Positions 1 through 7,391 of a stretch of DNA of 29,664 nucleotides are shown piece after piece; position 1 is the first letter of the stretch; every line of letters starts with the position of its first letter. The stretch is taken from positions 1 to 29,664 of the forward strand of contig DKDC01000036.1 in assembly GCA_002451695.1 (NCBI GenBank), read 5' to 3'. Position numbers and translations under genes: made by a program. Origin of the DNA: Prevotellaceae bacterium UBA6858. Its GTDB lineage: Bacteria > Bacteroidota > Bacteroidia > Bacteroidales > Bacteroidaceae. The notes beneath the pieces were generated by a model. The model worked only from the letters and a program-made list of their open reading frames with translations. It was not told where the DNA came from and did no database searches.

Positions 1-201
1 GTCCTATGTAGTTTTTCCCATATCCCATGTAGTTTCCGGGGTGTTTGGGAAAGGATGGGCGATTGTGATTTTGCAATAATTGTAGGGGCGCATTGCATAC
101 GCCCTGCAAGCTACCGCCAAAACCGCAACGCGAACCGCTGCCATAACATTGCCAAATCGCGCAATTCAGGGCGTATGCAATACGCCCCTACGGAGGTGCA
201 A
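1..201 (-). repeat. Composite intergenic repeat, copy 1 (truncated by window start)
   Basis: Read on the minus strand this holds the conserved left flank (TTGCACC-like, 190-201), module A (about 81-192) and the start of module B. Module A is bounded by inverted copies of the palindrome GGGCGTATTGCATACGCCC (168-192, and 81-105 with one change). Its interior closely matches the copy at 6954-7259 (the stretch after GCCCTGAATTGCGCGATTTGG). Module B has one full 21-bp unit at 12-32 and part of another at 1-11, then the window ends. The element lies upstream of the acyl-CoA ligase gene. Confidence 0.85.
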
Positions 202-388
202 TTCATTGATTAATCGCATATGTGCATTTGTATGGCTGTGCAATCTATTTATTGCTTGATTATTGCGTGTTTGTGCGGCGGTGCAAATTGTTGTTTATTT
301 GCGTGCGGAATATTCATCGGGGGCTGTTTTATACGGCTTGGGACATTGGACAAAAATCCCGCAAAACCAAAAAAATCGGGTTGCAGCA

Positions 389-417
389 TTGCAGCATTGA
401 ATAAATGTGTAACTTTG
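389..417 (+). promoter_or_regulatory. Bacteroidetes-type promoter for the acyl-CoA ligase gene
   Basis: TAACTTTG at 410-417 fits the Bacteroidetes -7 consensus TAnnTTTG. A TTG at 389-391 lies 18 nt upstream as a -33 element. The box is 18 nt before the ATG at 436, which implies a short leader. This supports 436 as the start and suggests the ligase and prfB are transcribed together from here. Confidence 0.6.
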
Positions 418-435
418 TGAAAAATATAGACTGCC

Positions 436-2211
436 ATGTTCTTGGGTGTGCCGCTATCGTCATTGTCCCGCGCTCTTGCCGAAAGATACGGGTATCGCGC
501 AATACTTATGTACCGCAACCCATACGTATGCTTTTGGCACAGTGTGAGCGCGGTGTATGCCGACACCATGGCAAACCGCCTGTGCAATGCAATGCTCATG
601 GCGGGCGTGGGGCGCGGGGAGAGAATCATCGTGCTTTCGGAGAATATGCCCGAGTGCATCTACGTGAGCCTGGCGGCCTACAAGGCGGGCATTGTGGTCG
701 TGCCTGTGTTCCCCGGCACGTGTACGGCGAGGCTTGAGGCAATAGCCCGCATCACCGGTGCGCGCCTCGTGTTCGCCGGAGGCGCGGAGCAATACGCCAT
801 GGCGGCGGGGCTTTACGCCAAATGCCCCACCGTGAGGCGGGTTGTGGTTTTCGACCCCGAAGTGGCGATACGCAGAAACGACAAGACCACGCGCCACATC
901 GCGGAGTTTGTTAAAAACGCGCCCGGGCGCATTAGGCAAAACCTCGCGCAGCCATGCGCGGACGATGCCGCCGACATCATTTTCACCAGCGGCACAATGG
1001 GCGAGCCGAAAGGGGTTGTGATAACCCACGGAATGTATTCCGCCGCATTCATGGAGAACGCCGGGCGCATAGAGGTTGGCGAGGGCTGGAAAGTGCTCGA
1101 ATACCTGCCCTACAACCACATATTCGAAAGGGCGTGGGCTTTGTTCTGCCTGCAATGCGGGGCGGTGCTTGTGGTGAACCAGCGGGCGAGCCACCTGCAG
1201 CGTGCGCTTAGGGAGATACGCCCCGAAGCAATGTGCTGCGTGCCGCATTTCTGGGAGAAGCTGCGCCAGACGGTGTATGCGCACATCGGCTCGCAGCCCG
1301 CGAATGTCAGGGAAACGTGGGAAAAGTGCCTTGAAACAGGACGGCGGCGCAACGTCGGTTACGTTTGCCGCCGCAAGCCTGTTCCCGAAGATTTGGAGCG
1401 CGAATACGCCGAATGCGACAAAACCGCCCTTTCAATGGTGCGCCGCGAGGCGGGACTTGAAAACGCCCGCGTGATGCCCACCGCAGGGGCTGTGGTGGCA
1501 AAGGACATAGAGGAGTTTGCACGCGCCTGTGCGTTGCCGATGCTCGTGGGATACGGGCTTACCGAGACCACCGCCACCGTGAGCTGCGACGACTTTTCGC
1601 AAAGCATAACCCCGGGTTCCGTGGGCAGGACGATAGGCGGACTGGAAGTGAAGATCGGCGAAGGAGATGAGATACTTTTGCGCGGCAATACCGTGGCGCA
1701 CGGATATTTCAACAACCCCGCCGCCACAGCCGAAGCCTTTGGCGGCGGATGGTTCCACACGGGGGATGCGGGACGCATTGAAAACGGCGAACTGTTCATC
1801 ACCGGCAGGATAAAGCAACTGATGAAAACCTCGAACGGCAAATACATCGCCCCGGAACAGATAGAGGCGGCGATGAACGCCGACCCGATGATTGCCCAAA
1901 CCGTGGTGGTTGCCGAAGGGCGCAAGTTCGTCGGGGCTTTGATAGTGCCGGAACACCCGGCGGGCGGCGGCGCGGAAAACCCGGCGGAAAGCCGGCGCAC
2001 GATATGGGGACGCATAGAAAGAATACAGGAATGCTTCCCGCCGTTCTGCCGCATAAGGCGGTTCATGCTCATCGCCGGGCCGCTGACGGTGGAAAACGGA
2101 TGCCTCACGCCAACCCTGAAAATACGCAGGAACGCCGTGGAGCGGAAATACGCCGAAGAGATAGAGACAATTTACGACAACAAGAAGTATAGAATATATG
2201 ATAACCTCTGA
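436..2211 (+). CDS. AMP-forming long-chain acyl-CoA ligase family protein
   Basis: This 591-residue ANL-superfamily adenylating enzyme probably activates fatty acids to acyl-CoA through an acyl-AMP intermediate in the cytoplasm. The phosphate-binding loop TSGTMGEPKG is at about 184-193. The adenine-site motif GYGLTETT is near 375, and HTGD followed by a GRIKQLMKTSNGKYI segment near 440-470 carries the hinge and the C-terminal lysine region. PYNHIFERAW after the P-loop is typical of long-chain acyl-CoA synthetases. Length fits the FAA1-like group. The ATG at 436 follows a good -7 box, and the N-terminus (LAERYGYRAILMYR) aligns with family starts. The 3' end overlaps prfB by 14 nt, which suggests cotranscription. 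Chain-length preference cannot be read from sequence, so other acyl or aryl acids remain possible. Confidence 0.85.
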   Translation: MFLGVPLSSLSRALAERYGYRAILMYRNPYVCFWHSVSAVYADTMANRLCNAMLMAGVGRGERIIVLSENMPECIYVSLAAYKAGIVVVPVFPGTCTARLEAIARITGARLVFAGGAEQYAMAAGLYAKCPTVRRVVVFDPEVAIRRNDKTTRHIAEFVKNAPGRIRQNLAQPCADDAADIIFTSGTMGEPKGVVITHGMYSAAFMENAGRIEVGEGWKVLEYLPYNHIFERAWALFCLQCGAVLVVNQRASHLQRALREIRPEAMCCVPHFWEKLRQTVYAHIGSQPANVRETWEKCLETGRRRNVGYVCRRKPVPEDLEREYAECDKTALSMVRREAGLENARVMPTAGAVVAKDIEEFARACALPMLVGYGLTETTATVSCDDFSQSITPGSVGRTIGGLEVKIGEGDEILLRGNTVAHGYFNNPAATAEAFGGGWFHTGDAGRIENGELFITGRIKQLMKTSNGKYIAPEQIEAAMNADPMIAQTVVVAEGRKFVGALIVPEHPAGGGAENPAESRRTIWGRIERIQECFPPFCRIRRFMLIAGPLTVENGCLTPTLKIRRNAVERKYAEEIETIYDNKKYRIYDNL

Positions 2212-3319
2212 ACAGCTGAAAGAGATACAAAACCGCGCCGCAGAACTCGGACGCTATCTTGACATCGACAGAAAGAAGATAGAACTCGAGGAGGCGCAAC
2301 TGCACACGCAAGCCCCGGATTTCTGGGAAGACCCCAAGAAGGCCGAACAACAGATGAAAACCGTCAAGGAGCTGGAACGCTGGGTGAACGGCTACAAGGA
2401 AGTTTGCACCGACGTTGAGGAACTTGCGCTTGCCGTGGACTTCCACAAGGAAGGAATGGTGGAGGAAGAGGAAGTTGACTCCGCCCATGCCAAGGCAGTG
2501 GAGAAAATCGAGGCTCTTGAACTGAAGAATATGCTGCGCCGCGAGGAGGACCAGATGTCGTGCGTGCTCAAGATCAACTCCGGCGCAGGCGGCACCGAGA
2601 GTCAGGACTGGGCCTCCATGCTCATGCGAATGTACATGAGGTATGGCGAAGCCCACGGCTACAAAGTAACGGTGAGCAACTTGCAGGACGGCGAGGAAGC
2701 CGGCATCAAGACCGTCACAATGGAAATGGAGGGCGATTACGCATACGGCTACCTGAAAAGCGAGAACGGTGTGCACCGCCTTGTGCGCGTCTCGCCCTAC
2801 AACGCGCAGGGGAAGCGCATGACCTCGTTTGCAAGCGTGTTCGTAACGCCGCTTGTTGACGACACCATAGAGGTTTACGTTGACCCCTCAAAGGTTAGCT
2901 GGGACCTTTTCCGCAGCGGCGGCGCGGGCGGACAGAACGTGAACAAGGTGGAGACAGGCGTGCGGCTGCGCTACCAGTATGTTGACCCCGACACAGGCGA
3001 AGAGGAGGAAATCCTCATCGAGAACACCGAGAGCCGCAAGCAGCTCGAAAACCGCGAGAACGCCATGCGCCTGCTGCGCTCGCAGCTCTACGACCGCGCA
3101 TTGCAGAAGCGCAAGGCCGAACAGGCGAAGATAGAGGCGGGGAAAAAGAAGATTGAATGGGGAAGTCAGATACGTTCCTACGTGTTTGACGACCGCCGCG
3201 TGAAGGACCACCGCACGGGCTATCAGACAAGCGACGTGGGCGGCGTGATGGACGGAAACATCGACGGCTTCATCAAAGCCTACCTTATGGAGTTCGCCGA
3301 CTCGCAGGACATTGTTTAG
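2198..3319 (+). CDS. prfB: Peptide chain release factor 2
   Basis: Release factor 2 recognises UGA and UAA stop codons and triggers peptidyl-tRNA hydrolysis on the ribosome. The 373-residue protein has the catalytic GGQ in RSGGAGGQNVNKVETGVRL (about residues 241-259). The codon-recognition loop reads SPY where the classical RF2 tripeptide is SPF (VRVSPYNAQGKRMTSF). The whole gene is one uninterrupted frame. At the position of the autoregulatory +1 frameshift of many bacterial prfB genes (CTT TGA C), the sequence is CTT GAC in frame at 2258-2263, with no stop. The start ATG overlaps the end of the acyl-CoA ligase gene, so translation may be coupled. Identity is near certain, and RF1 is excluded because the loop is not PxT. 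Confidence 0.97.
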   Translation: MITSEQLKEIQNRAAELGRYLDIDRKKIELEEAQLHTQAPDFWEDPKKAEQQMKTVKELERWVNGYKEVCTDVEELALAVDFHKEGMVEEEEVDSAHAKAVEKIEALELKNMLRREEDQMSCVLKINSGAGGTESQDWASMLMRMYMRYGEAHGYKVTVSNLQDGEEAGIKTVTMEMEGDYAYGYLKSENGVHRLVRVSPYNAQGKRMTSFASVFVTPLVDDTIEVYVDPSKVSWDLFRSGGAGGQNVNKVETGVRLRYQYVDPDTGEEEEILIENTESRKQLENRENAMRLLRSQLYDRALQKRKAEQAKIEAGKKKIEWGSQIRSYVFDDRRVKDHRTGYQTSDVGGVMDGNIDGFIKAYLMEFADSQDIV

Positions 3320-3348
3320 AACAAATCCAAACCCAAAATAAATATGCC

Positions 3349-3492
3349 ATGAGTGAACAAAGAAGAAGCAAGGCCAACGAACGGCGCAAAAAGCAGAACC
3401 GCCAGGCCGGAAGAATTGTAAACGGAATTTTCATCGCCCTTGTGGTTCTGATGGTGGTGTGCATAGTGTGCGCCGCGCTGCTTTCGGACTGA
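3349..3492 (+). CDS. Small single-pass membrane protein, 47 residues
   Basis: This is a short open frame from ATG 3349 to TGA 3490-3492, 29 nt after prfB and 40 nt before the CYTH gene on the same strand. The N-terminal half is strongly basic (MSEQRRSKANERRKKQNRQ). Residues 26-45 form a hydrophobic helix (IFIALVVLMVVCIVCAALL), so a positive-inside single-pass inner-membrane peptide is expected. Codon use and GC content match its neighbours. An alternative ATG at 3344 runs straight into TGA and can be dismissed. I do not recognise a family and assign no function. The spacing suggests it is part of the prfB transcript. Confidence 0.6.
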   Translation: MSEQRRSKANERRKKQNRQAGRIVNGIFIALVVLMVVCIVCAALLSD

Positions 3493-3532
3493 CAGGAACG
3501 TAAAGCGGGAAATTCGCAAAAAGGTATTGGCA

Positions 3533-4027
3533 ATGCCATTGGAGATAGAACACAAGTTCCTCGTCCGCGGGGAATACAAGAATCTCGCGTCCTCGTCAAC
3601 CCGCATTGTGCAGGGCTACATCTGCAGCGACAGGGGCAGGACGGTGCGCGTGCGCATCCGCGGCAGCAAAGGTTATCTCACCATAAAAGGCCCCTCGCTC
3701 GACGGCGGGCTTTCGCGCTATGAGTTCGAGAAAGAGATAACCCTTGACGAGGCAAGGCGGCTCATGTCGCTCTGCGAGCCGGGAATAATCGACAAACGCC
3801 GCTATCTTGTGCCGTTCATGGGACACGTGTTCGAGGTGGACGAGTTTTACGGCGACAACGAGGGGCTGACAATGGCGGAAGTGGAGCTTGCGTCAACAGA
3901 CGAGAGTTTTGAGAAGCCCGCGTTCATAGCCCGCGAAGTTACCGGCGACAGAAGGTTCTACAACTCCTCGCTGCGCATCCACCCTTTCATGGAATGGAAA
4001 GACTCCCTGCCCGAGTACAAGCGTTAA
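3533..4027 (+). CDS. CYTH domain protein
   Basis: This 164-residue protein is a CYTH (CyaB/thiamine triphosphatase) family triphosphate tunnel enzyme. The signature ExExK appears at residues 4-8 (EIEHK) at the extreme N-terminus. It is followed by charged strands expected to line the tunnel: TVRVRIRG, YLTIKGP, YEFEKEI, RRYLVPF, FEVDEFYG and AEVEL. Bacterial members hydrolyse inorganic tripolyphosphate or thiamine triphosphate, and a few act as class IV adenylyl cyclases; the substrate cannot be decided here. I chose ATG 3533 over the in-frame TTG at 3527 because it puts the ExExK strand at its usual place and follows a purine-rich AAAAAGG at suitable distance. Confidence 0.85.
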   Translation: MPLEIEHKFLVRGEYKNLASSSTRIVQGYICSDRGRTVRVRIRGSKGYLTIKGPSLDGGLSRYEFEKEITLDEARRLMSLCEPGIIDKRRYLVPFMGHVFEVDEFYGDNEGLTMAEVELASTDESFEKPAFIAREVTGDRRFYNSSLRIHPFMEWKDSLPEYKR

Positions 4028-4169
4028 AAGGCAAAGCATAATCCGGGCATCCGTGGCAGGTCTCCCAAGGCTTGCCAAGGGTTGTTCTGCCCTTGATTGC
4101 GCGTGGGCGGTGGCATTCAGGGAGAATGCAATACACCACACAAAGACGCGACGCACAATCACCCAAGGA

Positions 4170-4490
4170 ATTGCGCCGCCGTAGGGGTGTATTGCATACG
4201 CCATGAAATGCGCCGGCTTGCAATGTTTTGGCGGTGTTTGCCAATGCGGTTCACGCGGTGGTGTACAGGGCGTATTGCATACGCCCCTACATATATACCG
4301 TGTGCAATCAATAAACAACATACATCGTTCATATAATTCCCAAAAAACAAATACCGACAGCCTTTCCCCAACACCCCGAATACTACATCGGACGTGGGAA
4401 AAACCATGTCCTATGTAGGAAAAATTATGTCTGATATAATTAAAACTACATCAGACCTTTTTTCGCCGTTTGCAAACAACTGAAAAGCAA
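4170..4490 (+). repeat. Composite intergenic repeat, copy 2
   Basis: The gap between the CYTH and outer-membrane genes holds a near-complete copy. The left flank is TTGCGCCGCC. Module A palindromes are at 4179-4202 (slightly degenerate) and 4266-4290. Module B has contiguous 21-bp units at 4383-4403, 4404-4424 and 4425-4445, and a final half-unit CTACATCAGACC followed by six T. The right tail (TTTGCAAACAACTGAAAAGC) is shared with copies 4, 5 and 6. The linker between A and B (4291-4365) differs from other copies. Beyond the element, 4028-4169 shows only a degenerate palindrome remnant (about 4120-4140), and 4491-4600 shows nothing I can identify. Confidence 0.85.
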
Positions 4491-4600
4491 CTCATTATGT
4501 TGAGCATATTTTATATGTTTATTCCTTTTGAAACCAACTCCTTATGCATCAGGCATTGCTTGTTGACTGCAAAGCAAGGTTAAATGTGTTAAAATCCGCA

Positions 4601-4626
4601 GGGGGGGGTAATAATATGTACTTTTG
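4601..4626 (+). promoter_or_regulatory. Promoter with G8 tract upstream of the outer-membrane barrel gene
   Basis: TACTTTTG at 4619-4626 matches the -7 consensus TAnnTTTG, 33 nt before the ATG at 4660. A run of eight G (4601-4608) lies in the -33/-7 spacer, ten nucleotides upstream of the -7 box. No good TTG -33 element is visible at the expected spacing, so promoter strength may depend on spacer geometry. Confidence 0.6.
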
Positions 4627-4659
4627 CATTGTATTACATCAAAAAAGCGATAAAATATC

Positions 4660-6756
4660 ATGGATAATCGTTGTAAATTGTTTTTTGTATGTTTTCTGCT
4701 GGGCGCGGTCTCGAATATCAACGCCCAAGAACAAACGCCCAATGACTCGCTGTCGATTGACAAGATGCTGCACGGGCTTCCCGAGGTCATGGTCAAGGGC
4801 GTGCGCCCCATAGTCAAGGCGGAGCGGGGCAAGCTCTCCTACAATATGCCGCTGCTTATGAAGCAACTGCCCGCCGACAACGCATACGAAGCCCTGACGC
4901 GCATACCCGGCGTGAGCGACGCCGACGGCAGCATGAAGTTCTCCGGCAACGCGGTAACGCTCATAATAAACGGACAGCCCACAACGCTCACGCAGGAGCA
5001 GGTGGCGGAACGCCTGAAGGCGATGCCGTCGGCGCAGCTTGCAAAGGCGGAGGTGATGCTTGCGGCCCCGCCGCAGCTCCATGTGCGCGGCGGGGCGATA
5101 AACATTGTAACGAAAGACTATGCCGGCACTAACCAACTGTCGGGACAGATAAGGGGCGGCCTGCGTCAGAGCAAATACTCAAAAGGCTTCGGCGAAGGTT
5201 TTCTTGCCCTGCAAAGGGGGAAGTTCGGACTGGACGCGCAATACTCGTTCGCCGACGGCAATTCATACGGCAAGCTCTCGCACAAGGCCAGACACCCGCT
5301 GGGGAATGAGCGTGCCTATTATTACGACAAGGAGTTGCAGAAAGACTTCGGCATATCCCACGACTACCGCCTCGGCATGAACTACGCCTTCGCGAAGAAC
5401 CACCGCCTTGAAGCCGCATACACCGGCAAATGGGACAAAGGCTGCGCAAGCCACCGCACAACAGGCTCAAGCATTGGCGGCACGCATACCGACAGCCACG
5501 TATATCTGCACAACGTCGATTTGAACTACTCCCTGCCTTTCGGGCTTAACATAAGCGGTTCGTACACCCACTACCGCACGCCGCAGAGCCAGAGGCTCGA
5601 CAACACGATGCACTCCGGCGGAAGCGATTCGGAAACGGAGCGCAACCTAAGCACCGCCAGCCGGCAGACAATAAACAAGTGGATGTTCACCGCCGACCAG
5701 ACACATTCCCTGCCGCACGGCTGGGGACTGTCGTATGGTGTCAAGGGGCAGTTCACCGACAACACCAGCTTCCAGACCACGCTTGACAAGGCGGGCAACG
5801 TGTTGCCGGACGCTTCGAGCAGTGTTGACATTTTCGAGCGCATCTGGAACTTTTACGGAGGGTTCAGCAAGCAGATTACAAAAGCCGTAAGCCTCGAGGC
5901 ATCCGTTGCCGCCGAACAATATCATTCGTCCCTGTGGGACAAGTGGCGCATATACCCCTCGCTAAACGCCCTGTGGAACGTAAACGATGACCATGTGCTA
6001 AGCCTGTCGTTCAGCTCGGACTCAAAGTTCCCGAGCTACTGGTCAACAATGAGCAGCGTTTTCTATTCTTCCGCCTACAGCGAGATTTGGGGCAACCCGA
6101 ATTTGAAGCCATATTCCAGCTACGACATAAACCTTATGTGGCAGATAAAGCGGCGTTACACACTGTCGGCTTTCGCCCAGTTAATGCCCGACTATTCCGT
6201 GCAACTGCCATACCAGACAACCGACCGCATGGCGGTGATAATGAAGGAGACGAATTTCAACTACGTAAACATTTACGGACTTCAGGCATCCGCCATATTC
6301 AGGGCGGGAAAGTGGCTTAACGGCAACGTATTTGCCACTGGAATGTACAGGCACGACAAGAGCCGGCACTTCTTCGATTTGCCGTTCGACCGCAAGAGGC
6401 TCACCGCCATGTTCGGCGGCACAGCGTCAGCAAGGCTTCTGCGCAAGCAGGACCTGCGCCTTATCCTGAACCCGTTCTTCCAGACCAAAGCCATACAGGG
6501 AGTGTATGACATCAGTCCTATATTCCTGATGAACGCGAAGCTGCAATGGACATCGGCCGACGGAAAGTGGGGAGTGCGCATAAGCGGCAGCAACATCTTC
6601 AACAACAAAATCGACACGCGCTCCGTGCAGGGAAACCAGAACTACCGCATGAGAATTGCCAACGGGGCGACAGGCGAATTTTCCGTTGTCTATAAATTCG
6701 GCGGCTACAAGGAGAAGAAAGTAAAAGCCGTTGACACGTCCCGCATGGGGCATTAA
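4660..6756 (+). CDS. Outer-membrane beta-barrel, TonB-receptor-like (OMP_b-brl_3 type)
   Basis: This 698-residue outer-membrane protein starts with a signal peptide (about residues 1-22, ending INAQ). A plug-like domain follows at roughly 45-165 (ALTRIPGVSDADG, VTLIINGQP, LRGGAINIVTKD-like strands). The rest is long amphipathic beta strands rich in Tyr, Trp and Asn typical of a barrel. The C-terminal YKFGGYKEKK and DTSRMG segment is characteristic of Bacteroidetes OMP_b-brl_3 proteins. There is no N-terminal carboxypeptidase-regulatory-like domain and no SusD partner beside it, so a glycan-uptake pair is not supported. It is monocistronic, with repeats on both sides and a G8 tract in its promoter. 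The ligand is unknown; a peptide, siderophore or structural role are all possible. Confidence 0.85.
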   Translation: MDNRCKLFFVCFLLGAVSNINAQEQTPNDSLSIDKMLHGLPEVMVKGVRPIVKAERGKLSYNMPLLMKQLPADNAYEALTRIPGVSDADGSMKFSGNAVTLIINGQPTTLTQEQVAERLKAMPSAQLAKAEVMLAAPPQLHVRGGAINIVTKDYAGTNQLSGQIRGGLRQSKYSKGFGEGFLALQRGKFGLDAQYSFADGNSYGKLSHKARHPLGNERAYYYDKELQKDFGISHDYRLGMNYAFAKNHRLEAAYTGKWDKGCASHRTTGSSIGGTHTDSHVYLHNVDLNYSLPFGLNISGSYTHYRTPQSQRLDNTMHSGGSDSETERNLSTASRQTINKWMFTADQTHSLPHGWGLSYGVKGQFTDNTSFQTTLDKAGNVLPDASSSVDIFERIWNFYGGFSKQITKAVSLEASVAAEQYHSSLWDKWRIYPSLNALWNVNDDHVLSLSFSSDSKFPSYWSTMSSVFYSSAYSEIWGNPNLKPYSSYDINLMWQIKRRYTLSAFAQLMPDYSVQLPYQTTDRMAVIMKETNFNYVNIYGLQASAIFRAGKWLNGNVFATGMYRHDKSRHFFDLPFDRKRLTAMFGGTASARLLRKQDLRLILNPFFQTKAIQGVYDISPIFLMNAKLQWTSADGKWGVRISGSNIFNNKIDTRSVQGNQNYRMRIANGATGEFSVVYKFGGYKEKKVKAVDTSRMGH

Positions 6757-6814
6757 ACGCCACCCTATAAGGTAACGTCAAGGGCGCGGAACGCACTTTG
6801 AAACAGAAACTTCG

Positions 6815-6868
6815 TTTGTCTTGCGCGGAAAAAGTGGCAATATTGCCAAAAAATCCGCGCAAGACAAA
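6815..6868. other. Nested inverted repeat downstream of the barrel gene
   Basis: Perfect 15-nt arms at 6815-6829 (TTTGTCTTGCGCGGA) and 6854-6868 enclose a 24-nt loop. The loop itself holds a perfect 14-nt palindrome, TGGCAATATTGCCA (6835-6848). It lies 59 nt after the barrel gene stop. It could fold as a strong stem with a second hairpin on top, acting in transcript termination or stability, but there is no T-run directly after it. The rest of 6757-6953 shows no gene I trust; a 63-codon frame across this region looks accidental. Confidence 0.6.
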
Positions 6869-6953
6869 TGCGGTTCAAGCGTTGGTGAAAACGGCGGCGC
6901 ACAAGACATACGTAATACACCAACAATTTTACAATATACAGTCAACCAACAAT

Positions 6954-7259
6954 TTGCACCGCCGTAGGGGCGTATTGCATACGCCCTGAATTGCGCGATT
7001 TGGCAATGTCATGGCGGCGGTTTGCGATGTTTGTAGTTGCAGGTCAAGCGGTGGTAAAAGCGATGGAGTAAGGGCGTATGCAATACGCCCCTACAAATGG
7101 CGCAAAACCATAATCGCCTGCCTTTTCCCAAACACTCCAAGAACTACATTTGATGTGAGAAAAACTATGTCCTATGTAGAAAAAATTATGTCTGATGTAG
7201 TTCAAACTACATCAGACATAATTTTACCGCTTGCAAGGCTTTGAAAGCCAAAAACTTAC
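6954..7259 (+). repeat. Composite intergenic repeat, copy 3 (best complete copy)
   Basis: This copy fills most of the convergent gap between the barrel gene and nadA. It has the left flank TTGCACCGCC (6954-6963), then module A with palindromes at about 6963-6987 and 7071-7094. The linker contains AAATGGCGCAAAACC and TTTTCCCAAACACTCC. Module B has 21-bp units at 7144-7164, 7165-7185 and 7186-7206 and a final unit from 7207. The last two units form a perfect inverted repeat: 19-nt arms at 7184-7202 and 7205-7223 separated by 2 nt. The right tail resembles that of the copy at 23298. The stretch 7260-7391 shows nothing identifiable. Confidence 0.88.
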
Positions 7260-7391
7260 AAAAATCTTCTAAAAAGAGGCTTCCCTTTGAAAATCAGGAG
7301 GTTGCGAGAACCGCACACGCACCGGGCATACGCAAAACCGCAAGCCCGCTTTCGCGGAGGCTTGGTAGGCTATGGCGCACAGCCTATTTTC

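Noticed and set aside
249..659. 136-codon minus-strand frame across the ligase start
   Set aside because: It overlaps the promoter and 5' end of the acyl-CoA ligase gene on the other strand and has no recognisable features.
4660..6756. SusC/SusD-type glycan uptake locus
   Set aside because: There is no SusD gene, no glycoside hydrolase nearby, and no N-terminal carboxypeptidase-regulatory-like domain in the receptor.
6798..6989. 63-codon frame after the barrel gene
   Set aside because: It runs through the nested inverted repeat and into repeat module A; composition is not protein-like.
7144..7225. CRISPR-like short regular repeats
   Set aside because: The 21-bp units are contiguous, with no unique spacers, and no cas genes are present.
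7011..7244. 77-codon plus-strand frame with a close relative at 23314-23526
   Set aside because: Both are translations of the same repeat element. Similarity is explained by the DNA repeat, no promoter or ribosome site is evident, and another copy has an in-frame stop. The coding idea is kept only as a finding.
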